A DNA stretch of 64,000 bases from JAAURB01 sp049647265 (GCA_049647265.1 JBARXJ010000066.1:1-64000), one strand, 5' to 3'. Counted from the stretch's first letter, positions 1 through 9,031 are shown. Notes: generated from the letters alone by a model not told the origin. Translations and numbers: made by a program.

Positions 1-207
1 GTTGTGGCTCCTGAAGATTTGCCCCCGCCAGATTTGCCCCCTCAAGTTTTGCCTTCCGAAGATCTGCCCTCTCAAGATCTGCCTTATCAAGATTTGCCCC
101 CTCAAGTCTTGCCTTCCCAAGATTTACCCCCTCAAGATTTGCCCCCTGAAGATTTGCCCTCCAAAGATTTGCCTCTTCAAGATTTGCCCCCGCCAGATTT
201 GCCCTGA
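1..207 (-). repeat. 15-bp tandem repeats encoding pentapeptides
   Basis: About 13 imperfect copies of a 15-base unit (GGGGCAAATCTTGA-like on the minus strand), each encoding one A(N/D)LxG pentapeptide in the frame of the NACHT gene. The plus-strand reading (Pro-Leu rich) is a shadow. Copies are very similar at DNA level, suggesting recent expansion. Confidence 0.85.
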
Positions 208-2569
208 AAAAATCTCTCATGTCCAATACGCATTGAGATAAGTCTAAAAAACTTAAATAATTCAAGCAAAATACTTCACCTAATCGCTGCCCTTGCAATC
301 TAGAAATCCAAGTCCCAAAAGATGCTTTATCAGGAAAGTTAATATCTGAAAGTTTTTTAGTTAAACGAGCGCAACTATTCAGCACAACTAATAATGCTTC
401 TTCTGCATTCCGGGCTTGAATATTTTTCTGTTGAAAGGTGCTTAAATGGGTTAACTTCTCCATCGGCATTCCGCGCTTTAACATAAAAGAAATTAAATCA
501 CAAAGTGTCTTTTGCCACTTAACAAGAAGATTCGGATTTTGTAGACGCATTTCATCTAAAACAAAGTTAAATAAATATTCATCCATGGCAGACGGCCCAC
601 AAACTAACGCCCAACGTTCTAAAGCTTTTTGTTCATTCCAATCTTCATCATAATTATCACGGGCATCTTGTAGTTTATGATGAATAGATTTCACTTCTCT
701 AACAATTCGTCTAGCCGTGAGATATTCACCAAAACTTTTATGGGTAAATTCAAAGGTTTTATCCCCCGATTGATTATGCCCCTGTTGCCGAAAATAGAAC
801 GCTGTCATTAACCGAGTAATACTAGCTGTTGAATCCGTTTCAAAACTTTCCTGAAATTGCTGTAATAATCTTTTTAAATTACTACTTTCACAATGGGCTT
901 CAATTTCTCGAACAGTTGTAGTTCGTCCGTTTCCATGCCAAGATGCTAAGGCAATTTCTTCTAATATCCGAATAAAATCTTTCTCTTCTATTCCCTGAAT
1001 CGTACGATGTTGATATCCTGTCCAACCTCGCTCATAAATCGCTTTGAGCAAGTCATCATATATTGCATTAAGGTTCGTATTTTCTGAAAAATCAAGTATT
1101 TTCCGTGTAAAACTCAGAGAAACTAAATAGTTCAGTAAAGGTTGAGCCGTAATTTCAATTAGATTACCCCGATTAAGTTCAGGCGGTAAACCCGTATAAT
1201 TATGACCTGTAACTTTACTATATTTCTGCCACCACAGTTGCCGCTGATCTTGTTCTAATAACTGTTTATCGTCGATATAATTCTTGCGGTTTCTTTCTTC
1301 TTTAGCAATAAAGTAAGGCAAAAGATGTAGAATTTGTCCGGGTTGACGAAAGTCTGTTTGATTGGCTTGTACGACTAATTCTCGACCACTGATTAAAATC
1401 TGTAAGCAGGTTTCTCGTTGGTTTAAACGGTCAACTTGACGTTGTACTTCTCGGACAAAATCTTGCGCTGTTTTTTCTGCAATTTTTCCCTGCATTGCTA
1501 ACTCATCTAAACCATCAAAGATAATTAATAAGCGTTTTTCTCTATCTTCTGAATCAAGCGGATTATGAGGTAATATACCGTCGAATTCCACAAACTGACC
1601 CACAGCATTAATCAAGTTATCAGAGGGTTCAAAATGATGCAGTGGAATAAAAAGAACTCGAATATTATTATTTTCTGCTATTTTTGCAGCAAACATTTTA
1701 CAAAAAGAAGATTTACCAATCCCAGGGCCGCCACTAATTAAACGAATCGCATCATTTTTATTAGCAATGTTTAACCAGGTTTCTAACTCTTTTCCTAAGT
1801 CAATAACAACTCTTTCCTGTTGCTGATGATCTCTAATATTTATCGCTAATTCTTCATCTGGCTGTGTCTCTATTTTACGTTTATAATAAGCCCGTAAAGG
1901 GACATAGATTTGTTTAAGACTAAAAGCTTCTAAAAATACAGGTTCTTCTACTTGTTTTTGTAGCCAAGTTTGATATCGCATCCAGGCTTGAATTCGTTGA
2001 TTTGCTTGTGTAAAAGGGGTATCCAGCTTCTGTTTTAGCACAGCATAATCTTTCGGATGACTCCCCCATTCCTGATGCAAAGCTGCTGTAAAATAGATCG
2101 GTAGTCGCTGACTAATTGCGACTGCATCCGCTGGACTCATTTGATGTTCAATTAGCCAGTCTTTAATCGCTGGTTTGATGACTTCAAAGATAGAATCTTT
2201 ATCCGGATGATTGAAAAAGCTTTGATCGATGGATAAATTACTATTTTCTAAGACGATATTAATTTTAGCTTGCAGTGTTTTAACCTTAAATTTATCCGGG
2301 TTTATCTCCGGTTTCTCATCAATTAAATTCTTAGTGGCTGCCAGTAAAGAACGATAAATCAATAAACCCGCAATTTCTTCTGCATTTGCCGCTAAACCTA
2401 ACGCGCTTAACACTTCAACGCCATCTTTTGCTAAACTATCCCATTTCCCAAAACTAAAATCTACTGCACCTTTGCCTATTGCTTTGGAAAGATCTTTCAA
2501 GTTAACCTGTATTGATTTATGCAATACTGAAGTCGGTCTATCAACAGACATTCCAGAATCACTATTCAT
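1..2569 (-). CDS. NACHT-domain NTPase with C-terminal pentapeptide repeats (3' end outside window)
   Basis: The minus strand reads open from an ATG at 2569 down to base 1, 856 codons with no stop, so the C-terminus is missing. A Walker A motif (GGPGIGKSSF, about 1705-1735) and a Walker B motif (LLIIFDGLDEL, about 1505-1535) identify a NACHT/STAND P-loop NTPase. A helical domain of roughly 270 residues precedes them. After the NTPase come a winged-helix/helical stretch with 'FEFTHKSFGEYLTARR', typical of NACHT proteins, and then A(N/D)LxG pentapeptide repeats from about base 207 to the window edge. Such proteins act as sensor-switch ATPases; bacterial NACHT proteins include anti-phage examples, and the pentapeptide solenoid would be the recognition or effector part. 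Immune function here is inferred. The gene stands alone next to a TnpB element. Confidence 0.88.
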   Translation of the reverse strand, partial: MNSDSGMSVDRPTSVLHKSIQVNLKDLSKAIGKGAVDFSFGKWDSLAKDGVEVLSALGLAANAEEIAGLLIYRSLLAATKNLIDEKPEINPDKFKVKTLQAKINIVLENSNLSIDQSFFNHPDKDSIFEVIKPAIKDWLIEHQMSPADAVAISQRLPIYFTAALHQEWGSHPKDYAVLKQKLDTPFTQANQRIQAWMRYQTWLQKQVEEPVFLEAFSLKQIYVPLRAYYKRKIETQPDEELAINIRDHQQQERVVIDLGKELETWLNIANKNDAIRLISGGPGIGKSSFCKMFAAKIAENNNIRVLFIPLHHFEPSDNLINAVGQFVEFDGILPHNPLDSEDREKRLLIIFDGLDELAMQGKIAEKTAQDFVREVQRQVDRLNQRETCLQILISGRELVVQANQTDFRQPGQILHLLPYFIAKEERNRKNYIDDKQLLEQDQRQLWWQKYSKVTGHNYTGLPPELNRGNLIEITAQPLLNYLVSLSFTRKILDFSENTNLNAIYDDLLKAIYERGWTGYQHRTIQGIEEKDFIRILEEIALASWHGNGRTTTVREIEAHCESSNLKRLLQQFQESFETDSTASITRLMTAFYFRQQGHNQSGDKTFEFTHKSFGEYLTARRIVREVKSIHHKLQDARDNYDEDWNEQKALERWALVCGPSAMDEYLFNFVLDEMRLQNPNLLVKWQKTLCDLISFMLKRGMPMEKLTHLSTFQQKNIQARNAEEALLVVLNSCARLTKKLSDINFPDKASFGTWISRLQGQRLGEVFCLNYLSFLDLSQCVLDMRDFFRANLAGANLEEANLWRANLQGANLEGVNLGKARLEGANLDKADLERADLRKAKLEGANLAGANLQEPQ

Positions 2570-2930
2570 ATTTATTAATTTAAATCACTATAAAATCTTC
2601 TCTCGATCTATCTTAGCCTACGATAAAAGCTAATCTGCTTGTTTAAAAGATGCGGGCGTTGGCGAGAAAATGTTATTTATAGCAGTCGCTGCTAGCAGTT
2701 AGGACATGATCAAAGTCTACGGATCAAAAGGTTTTGGGTGACATCCTCACAATTTTTGTGATAGAATAGATTTTGTAAGGTCTAACACGACTATACACAT
2801 GACTTTTTGTTCAACATTTCTGAAAAGTTGATTCGCGCTCGCGTGCGCGTGTGCTATGCACGTATCCCTATGGCTGTCACTTTCCGAAAATAGTAACGAA
2901 ATTCCGTTATCACGACAAAAGGATGGTAGC
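2570..2930. other. Intergenic region between the NACHT gene and the TnpB element
   Basis: The first 75 bases hold the likely promoter of the minus-strand NACHT gene. At 2832-2868 lies a GC-rich alternating purine/pyrimidine stretch (CGCGCTCGCGTGCGCGTGTG) of the dispersed-repeat kind. No credible gene is seen. Confidence 0.5.
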
Positions 2931-3026
2931 AGGGAAGCCCCGCGTTTTTAAACCGGGGAGGAACTGCGCCACAAGCGGATTTATCCGCAGTGAGCTATTT
3001 CTTCATCTAGGTGATAGAATTGAACT

Positions 3027-4196
3027 ATGGAACAATTATTGACTATAGTTTGTAAAATTCAACCTACTCCTGAGCAAGTTCAAAAACTTGAATTAACTTT
3101 AGGGGCATTTGCAGATGCTTGCAACTATATCAATGCAACCGTCAACCCTAAAATCAAAAACAAAAACAGGATTCAAGCTGAAACTTATAAAGCGGTTAGA
3201 ACGCAGTTTAATTTATCAGCTAACTTAGCTGTCAGGGCTTGCGCTAGAGTGGCTTCTAATCGCAAAACAGCAGCATTAAAGAAACGGCTTGTTAAAACCT
3301 TTAAACCTACCTCAGCCGACTATGATGCTACGCCTAACGGCACGCTCCGCGAACGGATTTTCTCTTATCGTGAGAAAGATAAAACTGTTAGTTTGTCTAC
3401 AGTTTCCGGGCGTGAACGGGTTCAATTGATTTTAGGAAACTATCAGACAGGGAAACTCAAAGGGAAAACCCCAACATCAGCTACTCTATCTAAACATCGA
3501 GACGGTCAACTTTATATCCATATTCAAATTAAAGATCAAGCTCCATCTCCTCAAAAGTCCTTTGATGTTATTGGTGTAGATTTAGGTCGCCGTGATATCG
3601 CTGTTACATCTGAGGGTCAAAGTTGGAGTGGTGAAAATATTACCAAGGTCAGAGACAGGTTTTCTAGAGTTAGAGCTTCTACTCAAAAGAAAGGCACGAA
3701 GGGGGCGAAAAGGCTCTTGAAACGGCTATCTGGTAGAGAGAAGCGATATCAAACCTGGGTTAACCACAACATCAGCAAACAAATCATTTTTCGCGCTATT
3801 GAGACTGAATCAATTATTGCTATTGAAGACTTAACTGGAATTAGAGACAGAACTAACACTCAGCCTAGAAACAAAACTGAACGCAGACGGTCTAATTCTT
3901 GGGCTTTCTATCAACTTCGACAATTCCTGGAATACAAAGGAATCAAAGAAGGGGTTGAAGTGGTTAGTGTAACTCCTAGATACACAAGTCAGACCTGCCA
4001 TCAATGCCTGCATATCCATCCAGTCAAAGGTTCGTCCTACCGCTACGGAAAGACTTTCAATTGTGGTTATTGTGGGTGGAAAGGTGATTGCGATTTCAAT
4101 GGTGCAAAAATGATCCAAATTTTGGGGCAGTCTGTAAGCCTGCCTGTAACGCGCAATCCTCTGTCTTGCTCCCTGCTAGATAGTATACAGGATTAG
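3027..4196 (+). CDS. tnpB: RNA-guided endonuclease TnpB (IS605 OrfB family)
   Basis: 389 residues, full length for TnpB. The RuvC-like catalytic acids are all visible: D185 in GVDLGRRD, E267 in IAIEDLTGI, and D356 in the C-terminal DCDFNGAK motif. The target-nucleic-acid-binding zinc ribbon is formed by CHQC and CGYC just before the last motif. Known TnpB proteins cut DNA next to a short target-adjacent motif using an RNA from the element's right end, which helps keep the element at its site. The ATG at 3027 gives the usual N-terminus. The gene looks active, although it carries a short in-frame repeat at 3325-3354 between the N-terminal domain and the RuvC part. Whether it still cuts cannot be judged from sequence. 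Confidence 0.93.
   Translation: MEQLLTIVCKIQPTPEQVQKLELTLGAFADACNYINATVNPKIKNKNRIQAETYKAVRTQFNLSANLAVRACARVASNRKTAALKKRLVKTFKPTSADYDATPNGTLRERIFSYREKDKTVSLSTVSGRERVQLILGNYQTGKLKGKTPTSATLSKHRDGQLYIHIQIKDQAPSPQKSFDVIGVDLGRRDIAVTSEGQSWSGENITKVRDRFSRVRASTQKKGTKGAKRLLKRLSGREKRYQTWVNHNISKQIIFRAIETESIIAIEDLTGIRDRTNTQPRNKTERRRSNSWAFYQLRQFLEYKGIKEGVEVVSVTPRYTSQTCHQCLHIHPVKGSSYRYGKTFNCGYCGWKGDCDFNGAKMIQILGQSVSLPVTRNPLSCSLLDSIQD
3325..3354 (+). repeat. Small dispersed repeat inserted in tnpB
   Basis: The stretch GCTACGCCTAACGGCACGCT plus CCGCGAACGG resembles the cyanobacterial small dispersed repeats containing CGCTACGCGAACG. It is read through as about 10 residues (ATPNGTLRER). Related elements occur at 7427-7450 and 51168-51194. 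Confidence 0.5.
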
Positions 4197-4202
4197 TGCG
4201 AA

Positions 4203-4240
4203 TGCCCCCGTACTTCAGTCGGGGGTAAGCTTACAGCCCA
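4203..4240 (+). other. Right-end hairpin of the IS element, possible 3' end of the TnpB guide RNA
   Basis: The six-base stem CCCCCG/CGGGGG with loop TACTTCAGT starts nine bases after the tnpB stop. In this family the guide (omega) RNA overlaps the 3' part of tnpB and ends near the right end, with the guide copied from flanking DNA. That role is inferred from position only. Confidence 0.45.
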
Positions 4241-4317
4241 CGACACCTTACGAAATAATCAGGGTTTAACTCCCCTTTTTCGGAGTCTGACAGAAAAGGG
4301 ATATGATCGTTAAAAAT

Positions 4318-4360
4318 GCAATGGGGCGCATGCAATAGGGCGCATGCAATGCGCCCCTAC
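4318..4360. repeat. Dispersed GGGCGCATGCAAT repeat
   Basis: Three overlapping GGGCGCATGCAAT-type units ending in GCGCCCCTAC form an imperfect palindrome between the IS element and the haloperoxidase gene. On the minus strand the stem lies just after the haloperoxidase stop, but there is no U-run, so terminator function is unclear. Confidence 0.6.
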
Positions 4361-4376
4361 GGATGGTGAATTCTAA

Positions 4377-6437
4377 TTAAATAAAGCGATCAACACCAAT
4401 CAAACTTGCTTCTACATTAGAAAGAATCATTAATGGCGTTTGATTAAATAGAATAACAGTGGCTTCGTTTTGCTGAATAATATCTAATGCCTCAAAGGTT
4501 AAACCTGGGCTTAAACCGATTAAATCTTGATTGGGTTCAAAATCACTAATCACATCTGTACCATTATTATTCTCTAAAATAAAGCGATCGCTTCCTGTCC
4601 CCCCTGTCAATGTATCGTTACCGCGATCGCCATACAGCGTATCATTACCCACGCCGCCATCTAAGCTATCATCCCCAATACCGCCATAAAGATTGTCATT
4701 TCCGGCATCGCCTAACAATACATCCACCCCACTATGACCCAGTAAAATATCATCTCCTTGACTGCCATAAATCAAATCATTGCCTGTATTACCATATAAC
4801 GTGTCGTTGCCTTGATAACCATAAAAGCGATCGTTGTCAGGACTTCCGAGTAAATCATCATTGCCATTACCACCCTCTAGCTTTAAACCGGGTGTAATCA
4901 AATCCTGACTTTTTAACCAGACGCTTTGACCCACTTCTCGACCTAATTGGCGGCTATTGAGATCTCCATCATCAAAATGTATCCCGCCATAAATCCGAGA
5001 AATTCCGGCTTCGTCGGCTGCCTCAGTAAAGCTGTCCCAAGCCAGTGTTATGGTTTGTTGGGGAGTTATACCTGCTTCAAACCGAGACTCACCCGCTGCA
5101 AAAGTAACATCCGCGCCAAAAGCATCACTTCCGGTAAATTGCCTCAAAATTTCTGCCGCCGCACCGGAAAAAGCACTGTGTCCAGAGGTGTATTCCGCAA
5201 AAGGAGGAGAGGGATCGCTGCCGGGGGTTTGATAAGTTAAGAATTCTGTTGCTAAAATAGTCTGTGTTCCTTCTCCGGGAACCCAAGCGTCAATAGTATA
5301 ACCGCCTAATTCTGGGTTAAATTCTCCAATTAATCCCAATTCCCCTAACTCACGAATTAACCGAATAGGACGAGTATAATCATAAGCGGTTTTTGATTCC
5401 CAGGTGGCAATTCCCGCATCAAATACAGCATTGCTTAAAGCAAAGAACTGTTGAGCGTCTTGATCTAAACTATGATTATCTCTCGCGGAAACAAACTGAC
5501 CAAACGTCATCCAAGTTCCGGGGGGAAAGGATGTGCCGCCGCCATCTTCCCAAAATTCAGCAATTAACTTTTGTTCATCTGTTAAATTAGCGCTAGCTGT
5601 AATAACACGTTCTGCTTGAGCGATAAATTCAGGGTTAATGACTGTTCCGACTAACTCTGGACTAATATTAACGACAGTATTATTATCTAAAATAATGGTT
5701 CCAGCATCGAGGTTATATTCTGCTTCTACCAATAGAAATGGTTCGGGAGTTGGGGGGCGAAATTGATCGCCGGAGTCTAGGGAAAAGGGAATGACATCAC
5801 CCCAATGCGGCGTTAGAAAAGATTGAACTTGTAAGGCTTCTCCAGGCGTTGCATCAATCGGAACATTTTCGGGTGTCCAGCGTTCAAGATTAATCGGATT
5901 ACCGACTGGATTAATCGGCTGATATCCACTAATATCAGAATAGGCTGTACCTTTTCCATTGGGATCATTACCCAGTTGATTTGAGCCATCTTCTCGCCGA
6001 AATTCTAATAACGCTTCAGCCGTTACATTGCCAATTCCAGCGGCTGTCGTTGTGTCAACGGTTGTGTTATTTGGCTCGTAACCGAGTTCAATCATTAATT
6101 GATCGAAAATCTCAATTTGTTCTGGAAATAACTCAGACAACACTCGATAAGCTGAAAAACTCATTGCTTCAGTTTTGTTGGCTATTGTATTTTCAGATAA
6201 TGGGCGTTGTAGACTGTCTCCTAATTGTGTCCCCACTGCGACAGGATCGTAAGCAGCCCAAGCATCAAACATTGCAGTATGAACCATACTATAAGCGCGA
6301 GAAGCAATTGTGGGGCCGGGTGATTCAATTATCACTGCTTGTTGAACGGCTCGATCCCAAATAATAGAAGGTGTAGGAGTGAGATGATTCAGCGTGACGA
6401 GTTGGGTTTCGGGATTAACAATAAGTTGAACTGGCAT
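4377..6437 (-). CDS. Vanadium-dependent haloperoxidase with C-terminal RTX calcium-binding repeats
   Basis: 686 residues. The vanadate-binding residues of fungal-type haloperoxidases are present with the right spacing: K349 and R356 (KTAYDYTRP), S418-G419-H420 (TSGHSAF), R481 and H487 (RIYGGIH). The enzyme would oxidise halide with hydrogen peroxide and halogenate organic substrates. From about residue 525 to 650 there are nonapeptide RTX repeats (GNDTLYGNTGNDLIYG-like). These bind calcium and usually mark type I secretion, in line with the absence of an N-terminal signal peptide. The gene is alone, with 180 bases to tnpB and 560 bases to the next gene upstream; no T1SS transporter is in the window. 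Halide preference cannot be told from sequence. Confidence 0.92.
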   Translation of the reverse strand: MPVQLIVNPETQLVTLNHLTPTPSIIWDRAVQQAVIIESPGPTIASRAYSMVHTAMFDAWAAYDPVAVGTQLGDSLQRPLSENTIANKTEAMSFSAYRVLSELFPEQIEIFDQLMIELGYEPNNTTVDTTTAAGIGNVTAEALLEFRREDGSNQLGNDPNGKGTAYSDISGYQPINPVGNPINLERWTPENVPIDATPGEALQVQSFLTPHWGDVIPFSLDSGDQFRPPTPEPFLLVEAEYNLDAGTIILDNNTVVNISPELVGTVINPEFIAQAERVITASANLTDEQKLIAEFWEDGGGTSFPPGTWMTFGQFVSARDNHSLDQDAQQFFALSNAVFDAGIATWESKTAYDYTRPIRLIRELGELGLIGEFNPELGGYTIDAWVPGEGTQTILATEFLTYQTPGSDPSPPFAEYTSGHSAFSGAAAEILRQFTGSDAFGADVTFAAGESRFEAGITPQQTITLAWDSFTEAADEAGISRIYGGIHFDDGDLNSRQLGREVGQSVWLKSQDLITPGLKLEGGNGNDDLLGSPDNDRFYGYQGNDTLYGNTGNDLIYGSQGDDILLGHSGVDVLLGDAGNDNLYGGIGDDSLDGGVGNDTLYGDRGNDTLTGGTGSDRFILENNNGTDVISDFEPNQDLIGLSPGLTFEALDIIQQNEATVILFNQTPLMILSNVEASLIGVDRFI

Positions 6438-6997
6438 AATTAAAGATAATGATAAAAAATAAAGAGATCAATACTTTTTAACAGAATAAAGCTGGAAATG
6501 CAATAATTTTAACTAAGCTAATATTTATAATTTAGCCCAGGCATATAATGGATATTATCGGGTAAAATAGAATGTACATATTTTATATATTTATCAGTTT
6601 TTCTTAAAAGTTTTACTTATTTTTAGGTTAATTTTATCAGATTAATACTTTAATAAAATCTACTAATTAATTATAAAAATAATAGAATAATTTCAAATTT
6701 TATCATTTTAAGAGTTATGCTGTTATAAAATACAGAGTAATATAGCTTTCTATTTTGATTCAAACACAATTTCTCGAGAAGTGTCATCAGAAAAATCACG
6801 GAGATCTACAATAAATGATCGCAAAAGTTTTTAGGATTGATGCAGAATTAAATTAAAATATATTTTTATTGGCAATACTGTAGCGGTGAATTGTTGGGAG
6901 TAAAAGAGTTCTCTTCGTCTCCAGTCTCTCCAACCCTCCCATTATTCAACTAAAGCGCTATAAAATTAACCAGACTCTTCCATGACAAAGATTGTCT
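6438..6997. other. AT-rich intergenic region
   Basis: About 560 bases, strongly AT-rich. It would hold the divergent promoters of the haloperoxidase gene and the 6998 gene. No gene, RNA or clear repeat is recognised. Confidence 0.5.
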
Positions 6998-7372
6998 ATG
7001 AAACCTAAAATTAAAGATGCGATCGCCTGGAAACAAGCAGAATTACTGATGCAACCTGCTTTAATTCGAGTGTTGGATAATATCCGTAAACAGCTTGAAG
7101 ACTCCCCATGGAAAGGAACCTATGAACAGATCCAAATTCCTCATCCAGGATATCGCCTCAATTTAACCTGTAACGACGGGACTCGTAGTGTTGATGTTTG
7201 GGATCTGTGTTATCAAGTTTGTTTTCTGGAATACGAACCCACTCACGCCGCTGAAGAAAGCCGAGAAGTAGAGATTGATAGCAGTTTAATCGATTCGGAC
7301 ACGGGAGAGGTTGACTGGAAACAACTCGATGATAAAGCCAAGCATATTGTTCAACAACTGCTGACTACTTAA
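6998..7372 (+). CDS. Conserved cyanobacterial protein of unknown function
   Basis: 124 residues from the ATG at 6998; an in-frame TTG two codons earlier is less likely. The protein is soluble and acidic at its C-terminus, with no signal peptide or membrane segment. It has a helical N-terminal part (AWKQAELLMQPALIRVLDNI) and a middle part with Cys and aromatic residues (DLCYQVCFLEY). It looks like a conserved small cyanobacterial protein, but no function is assigned. It lies 313 bases upstream of hemC on the same strand, separated by repeats, so cotranscription is doubtful. Confidence 0.75.
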   Translation: MKPKIKDAIAWKQAELLMQPALIRVLDNIRKQLEDSPWKGTYEQIQIPHPGYRLNLTCNDGTRSVDVWDLCYQVCFLEYEPTHAAEESREVEIDSSLIDSDTGEVDWKQLDDKAKHIVQQLLTT

Positions 7373-7385
7373 GCATACTGCTACG

Positions 7386-7516
7386 GAGAAAAAACTATTA
7401 CGAAGAGGAGATAGTCGTCAGGGGGTGTTCGCGTAGCGTCGCCTTTGGCGGTAGGGGGTGAGAAAAAACTATTACGAAGCAGAGGTACTAGAAACTGTTA
7501 CGAAGGGGTGAGGCTT
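7386..7516. repeat. Cluster of direct repeats around a small dispersed repeat
   Basis: A perfect 20-base direct repeat (GAGAAAAAACTATTACGAAG) occurs at 7386-7405 and 7460-7479. A third imperfect copy (AGAAACTGTTACGAAG) ends near 7505. Between the first two lies GTTCGCGTAGCGTC plus GCCTTTGGCG (7427-7450), a known kind of cyanobacterial dispersed repeat. Confidence 0.75.
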
Positions 7517-7685
7517 AAGATTGCTTTTCCCTCAAATAACCAACGACAAACAATAAATGACCAGTAACAAATAACTACAACTGTTAAGGATAGTTACTGT
7601 TCTTGACATCAGATGAACAGATGTCCCCTGACTACGGTACGCTAGATGAGTTGAGAATATTGACTATCCCTTAACCCACTTTCCT

Positions 7686-8648
7686 ATGACTGTCTCTGCT
7701 TCATCTCGTACAGTTCGCATCGGTTCACGCAAAAGCCAACTTGCTTTGGTTCAAACCTATTGGGTACAAGAAGAACTTCAGAAACACTTCCCCGAAATTA
7801 CGTTTGAAGTCCATACCATGGCTACCCAAGGAGATAAAATTCTAGATGTGGCGCTGGCTAAAATTGGGGACAAGGGACTGTTTACCAAAGAACTTGAAGT
7901 GGGAATGTTAAACCACGATACGGATATGGCGGTACATTCTCTTAAAGATTTACCCACGAATTTACCCGAAGGATTGATGTTAGGCTGTGTGAGTGAACGC
8001 GAAGATCCAGCCGATGCAGTGGTGGTTCATGAAAAACACAAAGATAAGCAACTTGATACTCTGCCGGCTGGCGCAATCATTGGTACGTCTTCTCTGCGTA
8101 GATTAGCACAATTGCGCCATCACTTTCCCCATCTCGAATTTAAAGATATTCGCGGTAACTTGAATACTCGCTTGCAAAAGCTAGATGAAGGGAATTATGA
8201 TGCCATTATTTTAGCGGTTGCTGGATTAAAACGCTTGGATATGAGCGATCGCATTCATCAAGTGATCCCGGCTGAATTGTCTTTACACGCCGTGGGACAA
8301 GGCGCATTAGGGATTGAATGTCGCGAAGGGGATACTGATATTTTAGACATCATTAAAGCGTTAGAACATACGCCTACGGCTCAACGTTGTCATGCAGAAC
8401 GTGCTTTTTTAAGAGAACTCGAAGGCGGTTGTCAGGTTCCTATTGGCGTTAACACTGAAATTGAAGCCGATCAACTCACATTAACTGGAATGGTTGCTAG
8501 TTTAGATGGTCAGCGCTTAATTAAAGATACGGTTACTGGCGCAGTTACTGAGGCAGAACAATTAGGTATTCAGTTAGCCAATCAATTAAGACAACAGGGT
8601 GCTAAGGAAATTTTAGATCAAATTTTTGCTGAAATTCAGCGCAGCTAA
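7686..8648 (+). CDS. hemC: Hydroxymethylbilane synthase (porphobilinogen deaminase)
   Basis: 320 residues, normal length. The enzyme joins four porphobilinogen units into hydroxymethylbilane, the step before uroporphyrinogen III, feeding heme, chlorophyll and bilins in the cytoplasm. It opens with the family signature IGSRKSQLALVQT and carries the catalytic aspartate D88 in HSLKDLPT. It also has the arginine-rich substrate loop (GTSSLRRLAQL) and the cysteine that anchors the dipyrromethane cofactor, C249 in LEGGCQVPIG. The ATG at 7686 fits the family N-terminus. About 145 bases of sequence follow, including an imperfect TGGGAAGAGAT/ATCTCTCCCA stem. Confidence 0.98.
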   Translation: MTVSASSRTVRIGSRKSQLALVQTYWVQEELQKHFPEITFEVHTMATQGDKILDVALAKIGDKGLFTKELEVGMLNHDTDMAVHSLKDLPTNLPEGLMLGCVSEREDPADAVVVHEKHKDKQLDTLPAGAIIGTSSLRRLAQLRHHFPHLEFKDIRGNLNTRLQKLDEGNYDAIILAVAGLKRLDMSDRIHQVIPAELSLHAVGQGALGIECREGDTDILDIIKALEHTPTAQRCHAERAFLRELEGGCQVPIGVNTEIEADQLTLTGMVASLDGQRLIKDTVTGAVTEAEQLGIQLANQLRQQGAKEILDQIFAEIQRS

Positions 8649-8794
8649 AGGTATACTGATTCTTTGAAGTAGAAATAGTGGGAAGAGATGCTTAACTATC
8701 TGTAGAAAATAGTGGAATCTCTCCCATAATATTTTCTATAACGTTTATGTTGCAAAGATGGAATTGCACTCTAATTCGTTTTTTCCTCATCAGT

Positions 8795-9031
8795 TTATAT
8801 TGAAATCTGCTCAGTCTTATTCAATGAACTGGTGTGTAGGAGAGGATTTGAACTGGTAAGCTGATGGGTATCATTCTGAGATTCTACAGTTGTAACCTCT
8901 GAGAAAACAACTCTTTTATGTAAAATAAATTCGCTATAATCTGCCAAGTCATCAAAACCAATGAAGTTCAGTATCACTTCGGCAATGACCCAAGAACAAA
9001 TTTTAAGGACAGGATGTCTAAAAATACTCAT
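8795..9031 (-). CDS. Small conserved protein of unknown function
   Basis: 78 residues. The N-terminal half (MSIFRHPVLKICSWVIAEV, then LNFIGFDDLADYSEF) is hydrophobic then acidic and resembles a short conserved cyanobacterial protein. The C-terminal half is polar and low in complexity. Purine-rich AAAGTAAGAG lies just before the ATG. It converges with hemC. No function is known to me. Confidence 0.55.
   Translation of the reverse strand: MSIFRHPVLKICSWVIAEVILNFIGFDDLADYSEFILHKRVVFSEVTTVESQNDTHQLTSSNPLLHTSSLNKTEQISI

Larger units (their letters stand above)
2931..4240 (+). mobile_element. IS200/IS605-type element carrying only tnpB (IS1341-like)
   Basis: A TnpB gene is flanked by GC hairpins of the kind found at the ends of this family: CCCCG/CGGGG at 2938-2942/2954-2958 before the gene, and CCCCCG/CGGGGG at 4205-4210/4220-4225 just after its stop. 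No TnpA (Y1 transposase) is present, so movement would need TnpA in trans. The exact ends are not fixed; these boundaries are estimates. Confidence 0.65.

Noticed and set aside
4..207. Proline-leucine-rich plus-strand open frames at the left edge
   Set aside because: They are the complement of pentapeptide repeats read in frame with the NACHT gene.
2851..3042. 63-codon open frame before tnpB
   Set aside because: It spans the IS left-end hairpin and overlaps the tnpB start; no protein-like features.
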